Assembly (NCBI GenBank): GCA_937965785.1
Contig: CALCKT010000070.1
Span: 62,001 to 126,000, forward strand
DNA length: 64,000 nucleotides
Source of the DNA: an uncultured Propionibacteriaceae bacterium
GTDB taxonomy: Bacteria > Actinomycetota > Actinomycetes > Propionibacteriales > Propionibacteriaceae
Direction of reading: 5' to 3'
Position 1 is the stretch's first letter. Each line of letters opens with the position of its first letter. Position numbers and translations under genes: made by a program. Positions 50,497 through 58,832 of the stretch are shown here, piece after piece. The notes under the pieces are model-generated. The model did not search any database. It had not been told where the DNA came from and saw only the letters and a list, made by a program, of their open reading frames with translations.

Positions 50497-50979
50497 TCAT
50501 TGCCGATCATCGAGGAAACGCAGAATGGCCTCGGCGCTGCGCCGTGCCCCGTCGGTGCCTTGCATCAGGGCGGCCAGTTCTCGCGCGCGTCGCCGCAGGG
50601 TGGCGTCGGTGAGCAGCCGTTCCACCAGGGAGGGGATTTTGTGCCGGCGGATGTCACGCATCGTGAAGGCCAGCGCGTTGCCGAAGTCCACGCATTCTTC
50701 GATGTTGAGTTTCTGCTCCATCTGCATGCCGATGCCTGCGAAGGGGACACCCGAGGCGCAGGCCGTCTGCACCGTCTCCTCGCCCCGTGGATGAGCGACG
50801 CATCGAGTTGCCAGCGCGTGATCAGGTCCAGTTCGTTTCGCACCCGGGTGCGCACCGTGTGCGTGGTGAACGGAAAGCGCAGCGAACGCCCCCTGTGCGA
50901 GGGCGAAGAACCTGGCGGCCAGGGCATCGTCCGCCTCGGGGGCGAGAAGGTAACGCCGCCCGGGCGTGCCGGAGCTCAC
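50497..50979 (-). pseudogene. Truncated, frameshifted glycosyltransferase C-terminal remnant
   Basis: The GTG at 50979 overlaps the upstream stop as GTGA, and the frame is open for 160 codons. Only part reads like a GT1-type glycosyltransferase C-terminus: EETVQTACASGVPFAGIGMQMEQKLNIEECVDFGNA in the main frame. The expected preceding motif, ELDLITRWQLDASLIHG, lies in the +1 frame between 50888 and 50787. A C-run of five at 50889-50893 and one of four at 50783-50786 (plus strand) mark the two frame changes, one base gained and one lost. The N-terminal half of the enzyme is absent. It is either a decaying gene or affected by homopolymer sequence errors. Confidence 0.6.
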
Positions 50980-51872
50980 GGATTCCCGCCGGGTGGGGAT
51001 GCGATGCGCCCGGCCTGCTGGGCGAAGAACTCGCCGATCCTCCGGCTGCCGGTGCGTTCCGCGACGCTGTCCGTGCGCATGTTCCACGCCAGGAAACGGA
51101 GCATGTCGGCCCTGTGCGGCGCGAAGGGACGGGCCAGCAGCGCCACCACGTCCAGAGTGCGGGAGGGCAGGCGGGTGATCCTGGGGCGGGTGCCGAGGGC
51201 CTTGAACGCCAGTTCGGCGATCTCGCGGAAACTCAGCTCCTCCGGGCCGCCGACCTCCCTGGTGCCGCCGTCGCCCCGGCAGAGGTGGTCGACGCACACC
51301 GTCGCCAGATCCGCCCCGTGGATCGGGGTGATGCGCGCCCCGGGTGCCGTCAGCGCCACCCGGCCCCGGTGCGCCATCAGCAGCAGCTGCGCCAGGTCGG
51401 AGAAATAGCCGCTCGGACTGATTACCATTCCCGTCACCGGTGAGGAACGGAGCTCGGCCACGAAGGCGCACTTCGCGCGGGTGAGTCGCGCCGGGCACCG
51501 CTCCGCCCCCAGCGCATGCACGTACAGGAAACCTCCCACCCCGTTCCTCTCCGCGGCTCGCAACATGCCGAGGTTGGCGCCGTGATCGATCTTCCACGGA
51601 TCGGTTCCCTGCCTGGTGACCCCGAGCGCCGAGACGACGCTGCTCACGCCTGCGGTCAACCGGTCCGGGAGGTCCGGATCCCGCACATCGCCGACGATCT
51701 GCTCGTCGATCAGACCCGACAGCGCGGGGGCGCCCCAGGCGCCGGGGTTCTCCGCGCGCCGTGCGTCCCGGACCACGGCCCGGATCCGGCGACCGCGCCG
51801 GTGCAGTTCCGCGGCGAGATGGCGTCCCAGATACCCGGTGGCGCCCAGCAGGAGCACGTCCGGGGCGTTCAC
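50976..51872 (-). CDS. NAD(P)-binding SDR-type protein (NmrA-like)
   Basis: Protein of 298 residues beginning with a Rossmann fold (APDVLLLGATGYLGRHLAAELHRRG, about 3-27) typical of atypical short-chain dehydrogenases or NmrA-like proteins. It has VSSVVSALGVTRQG near residue 75 but no clear YxxxK catalytic pair. GTG at 51872 overlaps the TetR stop as GTGA. The frame is open upstream, but this start gives the family N-terminus. It lies between the TetR gene and a glycosyltransferase remnant in one operon. A role in sugar or lipid modification is possible; substrate unknown. Confidence 0.8.
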   Translation of the reverse strand: MNAPDVLLLGATGYLGRHLAAELHRRGRRIRAVVRDARRAENPGAWGAPALSGLIDEQIVGDVRDPDLPDRLTAGVSSVVSALGVTRQGTDPWKIDHGANLGMLRAAERNGVGGFLYVHALGAERCPARLTRAKCAFVAELRSSPVTGMVISPSGYFSDLAQLLLMAHRGRVALTAPGARITPIHGADLATVCVDHLCRGDGGTREVGGPEELSFREIAELAFKALGTRPRITRLPSRTLDVVALLARPFAPHRADMLRFLAWNMRTDSVAERTGSRRIGEFFAQQAGRIASPPGGNP

Positions 51873-52471
51873 CGATTCGCCGCCTTGAGCATCCGGGTCA
51901 GGAGCAGGCCGGTGATCCGGGCGCTGTCGTCCATGTGCTCGGGATGGGCGGCGAACCACCGGTCCAGCGCCACCACCATGTTCCACGTGAGTTCCGCATG
52001 GAGATCGGCCGGGAGATCCCGCTCGAGCTTTCCGAGGGTGCGGCCGCGCTCCACCATGAACGTGCACCACTGGTGGGCGGTCCGTTCGAACCGGTCCCGC
52101 GTCGCCGACGGTGGCGCGTCGCGCAGGTGGAAGATCACGGGAACGGCGGCCAGGTCATCGTCGCGGCAGGCCCTGCCGAGAGCATCCACGAGGGCGAGAA
52201 CGGTGGGCCAGTAGTTCTCGGCGGTGAGGGTTCCGGGATCGGTCACCTCGATGCGGGCCGCCAGCAGGGCCAGGCCGTCTGCGAGCGCGGCGTCGAACAG
52301 CGCTTCCTTCTCCTGAAAGAAATGGTAGAAGGAGCTGCGGGGGAAATCGGCCTCCGAGAGGATCTGTTGCAGAGAAGCGCCGCGGTAACCGTGGCGGGCG
52401 AAGTGGGCGCGGGCGGCGCGCATCAGGCGGGCGCGGCGCTCGGGGGCCAGGGGTTTCCGGGGGCGCGGCAT
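51869..52471 (-). CDS. TetR-family transcriptional regulator
   Basis: TetR repressor of 200 residues. The DNA-binding domain (about 10-57) reads RRARLMRAARAHFARHGYRGASLQQILSEADFPRSSFYHFFQEKEALF. The C-terminal domain is helical, with a TetR_C-type pattern. It is the first gene of a three-gene operon with an NAD(P)-binding protein and a broken glycosyltransferase. A 26-bp palindrome about 45 bp upstream of the ATG is its probable binding site, implying autoregulation of the operon. Confidence 0.88.
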   Translation of the reverse strand: MPRPRKPLAPERRARLMRAARAHFARHGYRGASLQQILSEADFPRSSFYHFFQEKEALFDAALADGLALLAARIEVTDPGTLTAENYWPTVLALVDALGRACRDDDLAAVPVIFHLRDAPPSATRDRFERTAHQWCTFMVERGRTLGKLERDLPADLHAELTWNMVVALDRWFAAHPEHMDDSARITGLLLTRMLKAANR

Positions 52472-52516
52472 CCTCGCTGCTCCTTCTCGTTGATCCGGGA
52501 TGGTGCGAGGATACCT

Positions 52517-52542
52517 ATTTCTGGACCGAGTTGTCCAGAAAT
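52517..52542. promoter_or_regulatory. 26-bp palindromic TetR operator
   Basis: ATTTCTGGAC (52517-52526) and GTCCAGAAAT (52533-52542) are perfect inverted repeats with a 6-nt spacer, 46 bp upstream of the TetR start codon. Size and symmetry fit a TetR-dimer site. Confidence 0.65.
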
Positions 52543-52570
52543 TCTGTCAAACGGAATCCGGAGGTGTGTT

Positions 52571-52643
52571 CCCGGTGCTCGCCTCCCGGCCGGGAGACGA
52601 GCACCGGGAAACGACCGCGGGGCACCGATCCGTGGTGCCCCGC
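52571..52643 (-). terminator. Two consecutive hairpins after pepA
   Basis: CCCGGTGCTCG (52571-52581) pairs with 52598-52608, with an inner CTCCCGGCCGGGAG palindrome. GCGGGGCACC (52617-52626) pairs with 52634-52643. The second lies 22 bp beyond the pepA stop and is the likelier terminator. Confidence 0.65.
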
Positions 52644-52665
52644 GAAGCCGTTGTGGCTGGAGCTC

Positions 52666-54159
52666 TCAGCCGGCCAGCTGGGTCGCCAAGGCCACCAGCG
52701 TGCGCACCGCGGCGCCCGTGCCGCCGAGCGGCGTGCAGCCGTACGGGGACTCGTCGTTCCAGGCCGGACCCGCGATGTCCAGGTGCGCCCAGGAGACACC
52801 CTCCGGGACGAAGTGCTGCAGGAAGGCGGCCGCGGTCAGGGCGCCGCCGTAGCGGTTCTTGCCGCCGGAACGCAGGTCCGCGATGTCCGATTTCAGGCCC
52901 TCGCGGAGGTCGTCGGTGATCGGCAGGTGCCAGAACCCCTCACCGGCGACCTCGGCGGCGTCGAGCAGACGATCGGCGGTTGCGTCGTCGCTGGCCATGA
53001 GCCCGGCGGTGCGTTTTCCGAGAGCCACCATGCAGGCCCCGGTCAGGGTGGCGACATCCACGATCAGGTTCGGGGAGTCGGTTCCGGCCCGTCCCAGCGC
53101 ATCGGCCATCACGAGCCGGCCCTCGGCGTCGGTGTTGACGTTCTCGACGGTGGTTCCGTCGAACATGGTGAGCACGTCACCGGAGCGGTAGGCGGTACCG
53201 GAGGGCAGGTTCTCGGCCATGGCCGCGTAGGTGGTGACCTTGACCGGCAACCCGAGCGCCGCGATGGCCCGGGTGGCGGCGATCACGGCGGCCGCTCCTG
53301 ACATGTCGCAGGTCATGGAGGCCATCTGCCCGGCGGGTTTGATGTCCAGGCCACCGGAGTCGAAGGTGATGCCCTTGCCCACCAGTGCCAGGTGGAATTT
53401 CGCGCCGCGCGGGGCCCAGGTGAGACGGAGCAGGCGCGGGGACCTCGACGAGCCCCCGCCCACCGCCAGGATGCCGCCGTAGCCGCCCTTGGCGAGTGCC
53501 TTCTCATCGAGGATCTCGACCCCGACCTTGAGGTCCGAGACGTGGGCCTTGGCCGATTCCGCGAAGGTTTCGGGGTAGAGCAGGTTCGGCGGGGTGTTGA
53601 TCCAGTCGCGGGCCTGCACCACGGCGGCCGCGACGACCCCGGCCTCCTCGACGGATTCCTTGAGCTGGGCGCGTCCGGTCACGAGCGTGATGGTGGCCAC
53701 GGGGGTCTTATGGGGTTTCTGGGTGATGCGGGGAATGCGGTAGGTGCCCAGCACTGCGCCCTCGGCGGCCGCCCTCGCCAGTTCGGGGTCGTGCAGTTCG
53801 AGGGAGATGGTGACGTTCAGGTTCTCGGCGTCCTTCGGGTCACTGATCTTCCGCAGGGCAACCCCACACGCGTGCCTGAGGGCGGATGGGGTGACGTCGA
53901 CATCCCCCAGGCCGACCACGACGAGTCGCTGGGGGATGGGGGGCAGGGTGACCAGTGCGCCGAGCTCGCTGCGGGCACCCAGCGCGATGGCGGCCTCCAA
54001 CAGCGATGACGGGAGCTGCTTGCTCCAGGCCTTCTCCAGATCCGCCGGCACCCCGACGAGGGTCGGGGTCCCGCCGACGCTGGTGAGGCCGATCACGACG
54101 ACGTCGGCGTCCCGGTCAATGCTCTTTGCGGTTTTCAGGGCGGGGATGTTGGTGCTCAC
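52666..54159 (-). CDS. pepA: Leucyl aminopeptidase (M17 family)
   Basis: Cytosol aminopeptidase of 497 residues, releasing N-terminal amino acids with two metal ions. The N-terminal macro-like domain (about 1-165) precedes the catalytic domain, with VGKGITFDSGGLDIKPAGQMASMTCDMSGAAAV and the signature NTDAEGRLVMADAL. The end ALATQLAG is complete. The start is GTG; TAAGCT on the minus strand (54171-54166) lies 6 nt before it, so the message is probably leaderless. It diverges from arginase by 127 bp. Confidence 0.95.
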   Translation of the reverse strand: MSTNIPALKTAKSIDRDADVVVIGLTSVGGTPTLVGVPADLEKAWSKQLPSSLLEAAIALGARSELGALVTLPPIPQRLVVVGLGDVDVTPSALRHACGVALRKISDPKDAENLNVTISLELHDPELARAAAEGAVLGTYRIPRITQKPHKTPVATITLVTGRAQLKESVEEAGVVAAAVVQARDWINTPPNLLYPETFAESAKAHVSDLKVGVEILDEKALAKGGYGGILAVGGGSSRSPRLLRLTWAPRGAKFHLALVGKGITFDSGGLDIKPAGQMASMTCDMSGAAAVIAATRAIAALGLPVKVTTYAAMAENLPSGTAYRSGDVLTMFDGTTVENVNTDAEGRLVMADALGRAGTDSPNLIVDVATLTGACMVALGKRTAGLMASDDATADRLLDAAEVAGEGFWHLPITDDLREGLKSDIADLRSGGKNRYGGALTAAAFLQHFVPEGVSWAHLDIAGPAWNDESPYGCTPLGGTGAAVRTLVALATQLAG

Positions 54160-54273
54160 CGGGCCAGCTTAGAGGCTTTCCGGCAGGAGCCAGGAAGCGA
54201 ACGGGGTCCACCCCGGAACCCGCGGGAAACGAAGTTCTTCGTGGCGACTCGTTTCCGTGGCGACCGAGTCGCC

Positions 54274-54279
54274 TAGCAT
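54274..54279 (+). promoter_or_regulatory. -10 box of the arginase gene, leaderless arrangement
   Basis: TAGCAT ends 7 nt before the ATG of the arginase gene; no Shine-Dalgarno sequence is seen. Confidence 0.5.
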
Positions 54280-54286
54280 CGTCATC

Positions 54287-55204
54287 ATGAAACTGACCCT
54301 TATCGGAGCCCCCACTGACATCGGCGCCAGTGTCGCGGGCTGTCGCCTCGGACCAGGGGCGTTGCGTGTCGCCGGCATCGGGAAAGCCCTGCGGGCCTTC
54401 GGAGTTGATGTCCGCGACGCGGGCGACGTCACCGGGCCGCCGAATCCCCAGAGCCCGCCGGTGGACGGCTACCGCCACCTGCCGGAGGTGATCGAGTGGA
54501 ACCGGGCGGTGCGTGACGCCGTCGCCGCCGAACTGGCGGAAGGCCGGATGCCGGTGCTGATGGGTGGCGATCACAGCCTTGCCATCGGCAGCATCAGCGC
54601 CATCGCCGCGCACTGCCGCAGGGTCGGCAAGAAGCTGCGCATCATCTGGGTGGATGCCCATGCCGACATCAACACCAATGAACTCACCCCCTCCGGCAAC
54701 ATCCACGGCATGCCGGTGGCCTGTCTGCTCGGCGACGGACCGGAGGAACTGACCGACATGTCGGACCGGAAACCCGCCATTGATGTGGACAACATCCGCC
54801 AGGTCGGGTTGCGCAGCGTCGATCCCGGCGAGAAACAGGTGCTCGTGGACAAGGGCCTCGAGGTGTACGACATGCGTTTCCTCGACGAGGCCGGCATGCG
54901 TCACGCCATGGAACGTGCCCTCCATGACATCGGCGAGGACACCCACATCCACCTCAGCCTCGACCTCGACTTCGTGGACCCGCAGGTCGCACCCGGGGTC
55001 GGGACCCCGGTCGTCGGGGGACCGACCTACCGGGAGGCGCAACTGGCCATGGAGATGATCGCCGACACCGGGAGGCTGGGCTCCATCGACCTGGTCGAGA
55101 TCAACCCGGCACTCGACATCCGCAACACCACCGCCGAACTCGCCGTCGACCTCGTCGAGAGCCTGTTCGGCAAATCCACCCTGCTTCGTTTCACCGAGGC
55201 CTGA
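54287..55204 (+). CDS. rocF: Arginase
   Basis: Ureohydrolase of 305 residues, arginine to ornithine and urea. Mn2+ ligands are His96 (GGDHSLAIGSI), Asp123, His125 and Asp127 (WVDAHADINT), and Asp226 and Asp228 (SLDLDFVDPQVAPGVGTP). The N-terminus KLTLIGAPTDIGASVAGCRLGP is that of arginase rather than agmatinase. The ATG at 54287 lies 7 nt after TAGCAT; an in-frame GTG at 54257 would precede that box. No other arginine-catabolic gene is adjacent. Confidence 0.93.
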   Translation: MKLTLIGAPTDIGASVAGCRLGPGALRVAGIGKALRAFGVDVRDAGDVTGPPNPQSPPVDGYRHLPEVIEWNRAVRDAVAAELAEGRMPVLMGGDHSLAIGSISAIAAHCRRVGKKLRIIWVDAHADINTNELTPSGNIHGMPVACLLGDGPEELTDMSDRKPAIDVDNIRQVGLRSVDPGEKQVLVDKGLEVYDMRFLDEAGMRHAMERALHDIGEDTHIHLSLDLDFVDPQVAPGVGTPVVGGPTYREAQLAMEMIADTGRLGSIDLVEINPALDIRNTTAELAVDLVESLFGKSTLLRFTEA

Positions 55205-55357
55205 AAGCCCAATGCCCCGGTCCGGGGCCGGACGTGAAAGACAACGGGCCCACTGCATTCCCGGCGAAGAACTCCTCGCCGCGAAGCGGTGGGCCCGGTT
55301 GCGTGGGGCGTGCCCCCCGGGGCGGCCCGCCGAACAGGAAGGACCGGAAGCGGGCGG

Positions 55358-55564
55358 TCAGGACGACAAGGACATGGGCGGTTGGACCTGCCGGTCGTCA
55401 TCCCAGAGGGCGACCTCGCTGACTCCGGCCTCCAGCAGATCGGACCAGTACATCCCGAGCCACTCCTCGGCCTCCGGCTGGCTGCCGAACTCGGGTAGCA
55501 GGTCCTGCGACCTGAGAGCGTCCACGTCATGGGTGCCTGCGGTCGGGCGCCACTGGTAGCTCAT
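55358..55564 (-). CDS. Small conserved hypothetical protein coupled to DUF3043 gene
   Basis: Protein of 68 residues starting SYQWRPTAGTHDVDALRSQDLLPEFGSQPEAEEWLGMYWSDLLEAGVSEVALWDDDRQV, acidic and soluble. The ATG overlaps the DUF3043 stop as ATGA, so it is translationally coupled. The frame is open upstream into that gene but the overlap gives the likely start. I do not recognise a family. The composition and coupling suggest a real small protein. Confidence 0.65.
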   Translation of the reverse strand: MSYQWRPTAGTHDVDALRSQDLLPEFGSQPEAEEWLGMYWSDLLEAGVSEVALWDDDRQVQPPMSLSS

Positions 55565-56340
55565 ATCTTCTCCCCACGGTTGATCCGGGGCGTCGGCCGC
55601 CGGAAACGGCGGATCATCAACGACCGGTTGAACATGTACATCAACAATCCCCGGAGATTCGCTTTCGGGACGCGCTGCAGCAGGAGTTTCTTGAAACCCC
55701 GCCAGATGAACCACGTGTTGATGAAGCTCAGGATGAGCATCACCCACAGCCCGAGCCCGATGGAGACGCTGATCAGCGGCCACTGTGCCGTGGCCATCGT
55801 CCCGGCCATGATCAGGATCATCGCGGGGAACATGAACTCGGTGATCGTCCAGCGGGTGTCGACGTAGTCGCGGGCCAGAACACGTTCCGGTGACGCCTCC
55901 ACCTTGTCCCAGGCCTCGACCCGTGCCTTGGCCTGGGCCTCGCGGTCGGCCTTGCGCTGCTCCTTCGGGCTCAGGTTCGGGTGCAGCCGCTGCATCCTCG
56001 CCGCCTCCGCCTGCTTGCGGGTGAGGGTCGGCTCCGACTTGCGCACCGGCTGGCGGCGGGTCACCTTCACCTTCCCGGACTCGGCCGGGGTCTTGTCCGG
56101 TGTCCCGGTCCCGGGTGCCGTCTCCCGGGGTTTCCGGTCGCCCCCGGCCTGCTCCTTCTTCTCCTCCGGGACGGTGGTCTCGCTTTCCGGGACGGTGGTC
56201 CCGGTTTTCTGGTCGGGTTCCGGTACCAACCGGGTCCGTTGATAGGGTTTGCGTCCCGGTTGATCGGTCTTGCGCTCGTAGGGGCGGAACAGTGCCACGG
56301 GATCTGCCTTCGGATGGATTGGGTGAATTCGGTTGGTCAT
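55561..56340 (-). CDS. DUF3043-family membrane protein
   Basis: Protein of 259 residues with a long charged, proline-rich N-terminal region (about 1-105), a basic linker (RKQAEAARMQRLHPNLSPKEQRKADREAQAKAR) and a C-terminal domain. That domain contains the DUF3043 pattern (RDYVDTRWTITEFMFPAMILIMAG) and two membrane helices (about 168-212), then a basic cytoplasmic tail. The family is actinobacterial and of unknown function. It diverges from pspA across 107 bp and overlaps a small downstream gene. Confidence 0.85.
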   Translation of the reverse strand: MTNRIHPIHPKADPVALFRPYERKTDQPGRKPYQRTRLVPEPDQKTGTTVPESETTVPEEKKEQAGGDRKPRETAPGTGTPDKTPAESGKVKVTRRQPVRKSEPTLTRKQAEAARMQRLHPNLSPKEQRKADREAQAKARVEAWDKVEASPERVLARDYVDTRWTITEFMFPAMILIMAGTMATAQWPLISVSIGLGLWVMLILSFINTWFIWRGFKKLLLQRVPKANLRGLLMYMFNRSLMIRRFRRPTPRINRGEKI

Positions 56341-56447
56341 TCTAACCGCCTGCCAACTTCAGGGGCCGAATCAGGGTGGTGCCGACCCCACACCGGTCCC
56401 CGGGGGCGGTACGGTTGACGGAATAGACCAGCAGTGGAAGGACCCCA

Positions 56448-57251
56448 ATGGCAGGCATCTTTGAGCGGATCGCCCTGATGTTCAAGAGCAAGGCTCACAA
56501 AACGCTAGACAAGTACGAGGACCCGCGCGAGACCTTGGACTACTCCTACGAGCGCCAGCTCGAGCTGCTCCGCAAGGTGCGCCGGGGAGTGGCGGACGTG
56601 GCGACCAGCCGTAAACGCGTCGAACTCCAGGCCCAGAAAATGAGCTCCGAGATCGACCGTTACACCGTCACCGCGCAGCGCGCCCTTGAATCCAACCGCG
56701 AGGACCTCGCCCGCGAGGCCCTGACCCGCAAGGCCGGCCTCACCACCCAGCTGCAGGACCTCCAGACCCAGCACGCGGCCCTCCAGGCGGAGGAGGAGAA
56801 GCTGGTGCGCGCCAGCACCCGGCTCCAGGCGAAGGTGGACGCCTTCCGGACCCGCAAGGAGACGATCAAGGCCACCTACTCGGCGGCCGAGGCGCAGACC
56901 CGGATCAACGAGGCCTTCACCGGTATCTCCGAGGAGATGAGCGACGTCGGCATGGCCATCCAGCGCGCCGAGGACAAGACCCTGCAGCTGCAGGCCCGCG
57001 CTTCCGCCGTCGACGAGCTGCTGGCCTCCGGGGCCCTTGAGGATCCCACGGGTTCGGTCGGGAGCGATCTCGACCGCGAACTCGACGCCCTGTCCTCCGG
57101 TGCCTCCGTCGAGAACGAGCTCGCCGCCATGAAGGCTCAGCTCAGCGGCGGTTCCGGCACCACGAACCCCCAGATCTCCTCCACACCCACGTCCAATTTC
57201 CCGATGATCGAGAACACCAGGGCCACCAACAACAACGGGGGGCAGGCATGA
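56448..57251 (+). CDS. pspA: PspA/IM30-family phage-shock protein
   Basis: Membrane-remodelling ESCRT-III-like protein of 267 residues. After a short amphipathic N-terminus (AGIFERIALMFKSKAHKTLDKYEDP), long helices rich in Lys, Gln and Ala form the coiled-coil hairpin (about 25-190), and the tail is low-complexity. PspA binds stressed membranes and, in actinobacteria, can work with PspAA. A good GGAAGG precedes the ATG. It overlaps the next gene as ATGA. A second, PspC-based stress module lies at 27.5-31 kb, so the genome invests in envelope protection. Confidence 0.93.
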   Translation: MAGIFERIALMFKSKAHKTLDKYEDPRETLDYSYERQLELLRKVRRGVADVATSRKRVELQAQKMSSEIDRYTVTAQRALESNREDLAREALTRKAGLTTQLQDLQTQHAALQAEEEKLVRASTRLQAKVDAFRTRKETIKATYSAAEAQTRINEAFTGISEEMSDVGMAIQRAEDKTLQLQARASAVDELLASGALEDPTGSVGSDLDRELDALSSGASVENELAAMKAQLSGGSGTTNPQISSTPTSNFPMIENTRATNNNGGQA

Positions 57252-57571
57252 TCGTTCGTCTCATGGGGCTCGGGCAGTGGACCCTGGAGCCCGAGCAGCT
57301 GCTCGAACTCAACGGGATCGACGAGGCGGTCGAGCAGGCCGTCGCGGCCGGGGACCAGGAACGGCTCCGCAAGGAACTGCGACGGCTCGTCGACGCCATC
57401 CGCCAGAACGGCCAGGAGGTGCCCGACGACCTGATCGTCGAATCCGATCTCGTGCTGCCTGACGTGGACGCCACCCTCGAGGAGGTGCGGGAACTGCTCG
57501 ACAGCACCTCCGAGTACTACGGACTCATTCCTGACCAGGAGGTGGGTCTCGAGTCGGCCCAGGGCGAGTGA
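57248..57571 (+). CDS. pspAA: PspA-associated protein PspAA
   Basis: Protein of 107 residues with the PspAA pattern: IVRLMGLGQWTLEPEQLLELNGIDEAVEQAVAAGDQERLRKELRRLVDAI followed by an acidic LPDVDATLEEVRELL. PspAA is the usual small partner of PspA in actinobacteria and archaea. It overlaps pspA by ATGA and the next gene by GTGA. No membrane helices. Function within the Psp system is not well defined. Confidence 0.9.
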   Translation: MIVRLMGLGQWTLEPEQLLELNGIDEAVEQAVAAGDQERLRKELRRLVDAIRQNGQEVPDDLIVESDLVLPDVDATLEEVRELLDSTSEYYGLIPDQEVGLESAQGE

Positions 57572-58419
57572 GGGTCCTGGTTTCCTGCGATCGAATCGGA
57601 CGCCTCGGCCCGGCCGAGGCGTCCGAAGCCGTTGCAGGGGCTTTCGCGGAGCGGGGAGCGCAGGTGGCCGTTGCCCCCGTGAGCGGGGGAGGCAACGGTT
57701 TCGCCGAGGCCGTGGCGCGATTCTCCCCGGACGCGCGAGTGCTGGCCGCCGGCACCCTCCGGCAGGCGTGCGACATGCTGGCCGAGGGCCCCGACTACCT
57801 GGACGTCACCGCCGTCGCGGCCCCGGGGCTGGAGGAACTGCTGGCGCTGCCGGTGACCCCCGTTCGCCCGGGAACCACCGTGGTGGTGCCGCACCGCGAA
57901 GCCGGACGTGCCCTGACGGGGATGACGGGATCACTGGCGGAGCGGGGGAGGGAAACCGGGACTGACATCGCGGCGACGCTCGCGGAGGATTCCCGCGCCA
58001 CCGCGTGGCTGGAGCGGCTGGGGGTGAGCGACGAGGCGCCCGCGGGGGCGCTCTGCGGGCTCGGCGCGTGGGCGCTGGGTTGCGGGGCGCGGGTGGCCCC
58101 GGGGATCGGGGTCTGCGTCGACGGTTACCGGTTGCCGGCGCTGGCCGTCAAGGCAGATCTGGTGGTCACGGGAACGGACGTGCTGGACTTTCACCGCCGC
58201 GGTGGGGACGTGGTGGCCGAACTCACGCGACTGGGTGTCGAGGCGCTGCGGCCGGTGATCGTGGTGGCGGGCCGGAACTTCGTGTCGTCCCGGGAACTGC
58301 GCCTGGTCGGGATCGAGGAGGCGCACGCCGTGGCCCCGCCCGGGGTCGGGGAAATTGACATCACCACTGAGCAGTTGACGACCCTGGCCCGGCGGGTGGC
58401 CGGCACATGGACTTGGTGA
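57568..58419 (+). CDS. Glycerate-kinase-like protein (reduced)
   Basis: Protein of 283 residues related to glycerate kinase type 1/2 (GlxK family), which phosphorylates glycerate. The N-terminus MRVLVSCDRIGRLGPAEASEAVAGAF, the central GALCGLGAWALGCGARVAPGI, and ADLVVTGTDVLD match family motifs. It is about 90-100 residues shorter than active members (about 375), so activity is uncertain. The GTG overlaps the pspAA stop. A gene of this type beside erpA recurs in actinobacteria (the Rv2205c-Rv2204c arrangement in mycobacteria), which supports the assignment. Confidence 0.75.
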   Translation: MRVLVSCDRIGRLGPAEASEAVAGAFAERGAQVAVAPVSGGGNGFAEAVARFSPDARVLAAGTLRQACDMLAEGPDYLDVTAVAAPGLEELLALPVTPVRPGTTVVVPHREAGRALTGMTGSLAERGRETGTDIAATLAEDSRATAWLERLGVSDEAPAGALCGLGAWALGCGARVAPGIGVCVDGYRLPALAVKADLVVTGTDVLDFHRRGGDVVAELTRLGVEALRPVIVVAGRNFVSSRELRLVGIEEAHAVAPPGVGEIDITTEQLTTLARRVAGTWTW

Positions 58420-58434
58420 AGCAGGGAAGAGAAG

Positions 58435-58440
58435 TAGACT
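58435..58440 (+). promoter_or_regulatory. -10 box of erpA, leaderless arrangement
   Basis: TAGACT ends 7 nt before the GTG of erpA, with TTGGTG at 58413-58418 as a possible -35 (16-bp spacer). No Shine-Dalgarno sequence. Confidence 0.5.
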
Positions 58441-58447
58441 CGGGTTC

Positions 58448-58795
58448 GTGAGTGAAACCCAGACTGTTCCCCAGGGCGTCGTGCTGACCGACGTCGCCGT
58501 CTCCAAGGTGCGTTCCCTGTTGGAGGCCGAGGGCCGCACCGATCTGAGCCTGCGTATCGCGGTGCAGCCGGGTGGCTGCTCCGGGCTGCGCTACCAGTTG
58601 TACTTCGACGACCGTGAACTGGACGGGGACATCGCAACGGAGTACGGCGACGTGAAGGTCGTCACCGACAGGATGAGCGCCCCCTACCTCGGAGGGGCCT
58701 CCATCGATTTCGTCGACACGATCGAGAAGCAGGGCTTCACGATCGACAACCCGAACGCCAGCGGCGCCTGCGCCTGCGGCGACTCCTTCAACTGA
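58448..58795 (+). CDS. erpA: Iron-sulfur cluster insertion protein (HesB/ErpA family)
   Basis: A-type Fe-S carrier of 115 residues. The three conserved cysteines are Cys44 (GGCSGLRY), Cys108 and Cys110 (GACACGDSFN). VTDRMSAPYLGGASIDFVDT matches the family core. It delivers clusters to apoproteins. The GTG start lies 7 nt after TAGACT. It follows the glycerate-kinase-like gene by 28 bp but has its own promoter, and converges with guaB1 over a shared hairpin. Confidence 0.94.
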   Translation: MSETQTVPQGVVLTDVAVSKVRSLLEAEGRTDLSLRIAVQPGGCSGLRYQLYFDDRELDGDIATEYGDVKVVTDRMSAPYLGGASIDFVDTIEKQGFTIDNPNASGACACGDSFN

Positions 58796-58801
58796 TCCCC
58801 G

Positions 58802-58832
58802 CGCCCGGTCACCAGCTCGTGCTGACCGGGCG
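58802..58832. terminator. Hairpin between convergent erpA and guaB1
   Basis: CGCCCGGTCA (58802-58811) pairs perfectly with TGACCGGGCG (58823-58832) around an 11-nt loop. The hairpin covers the last codons of guaB1. Confidence 0.65.
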
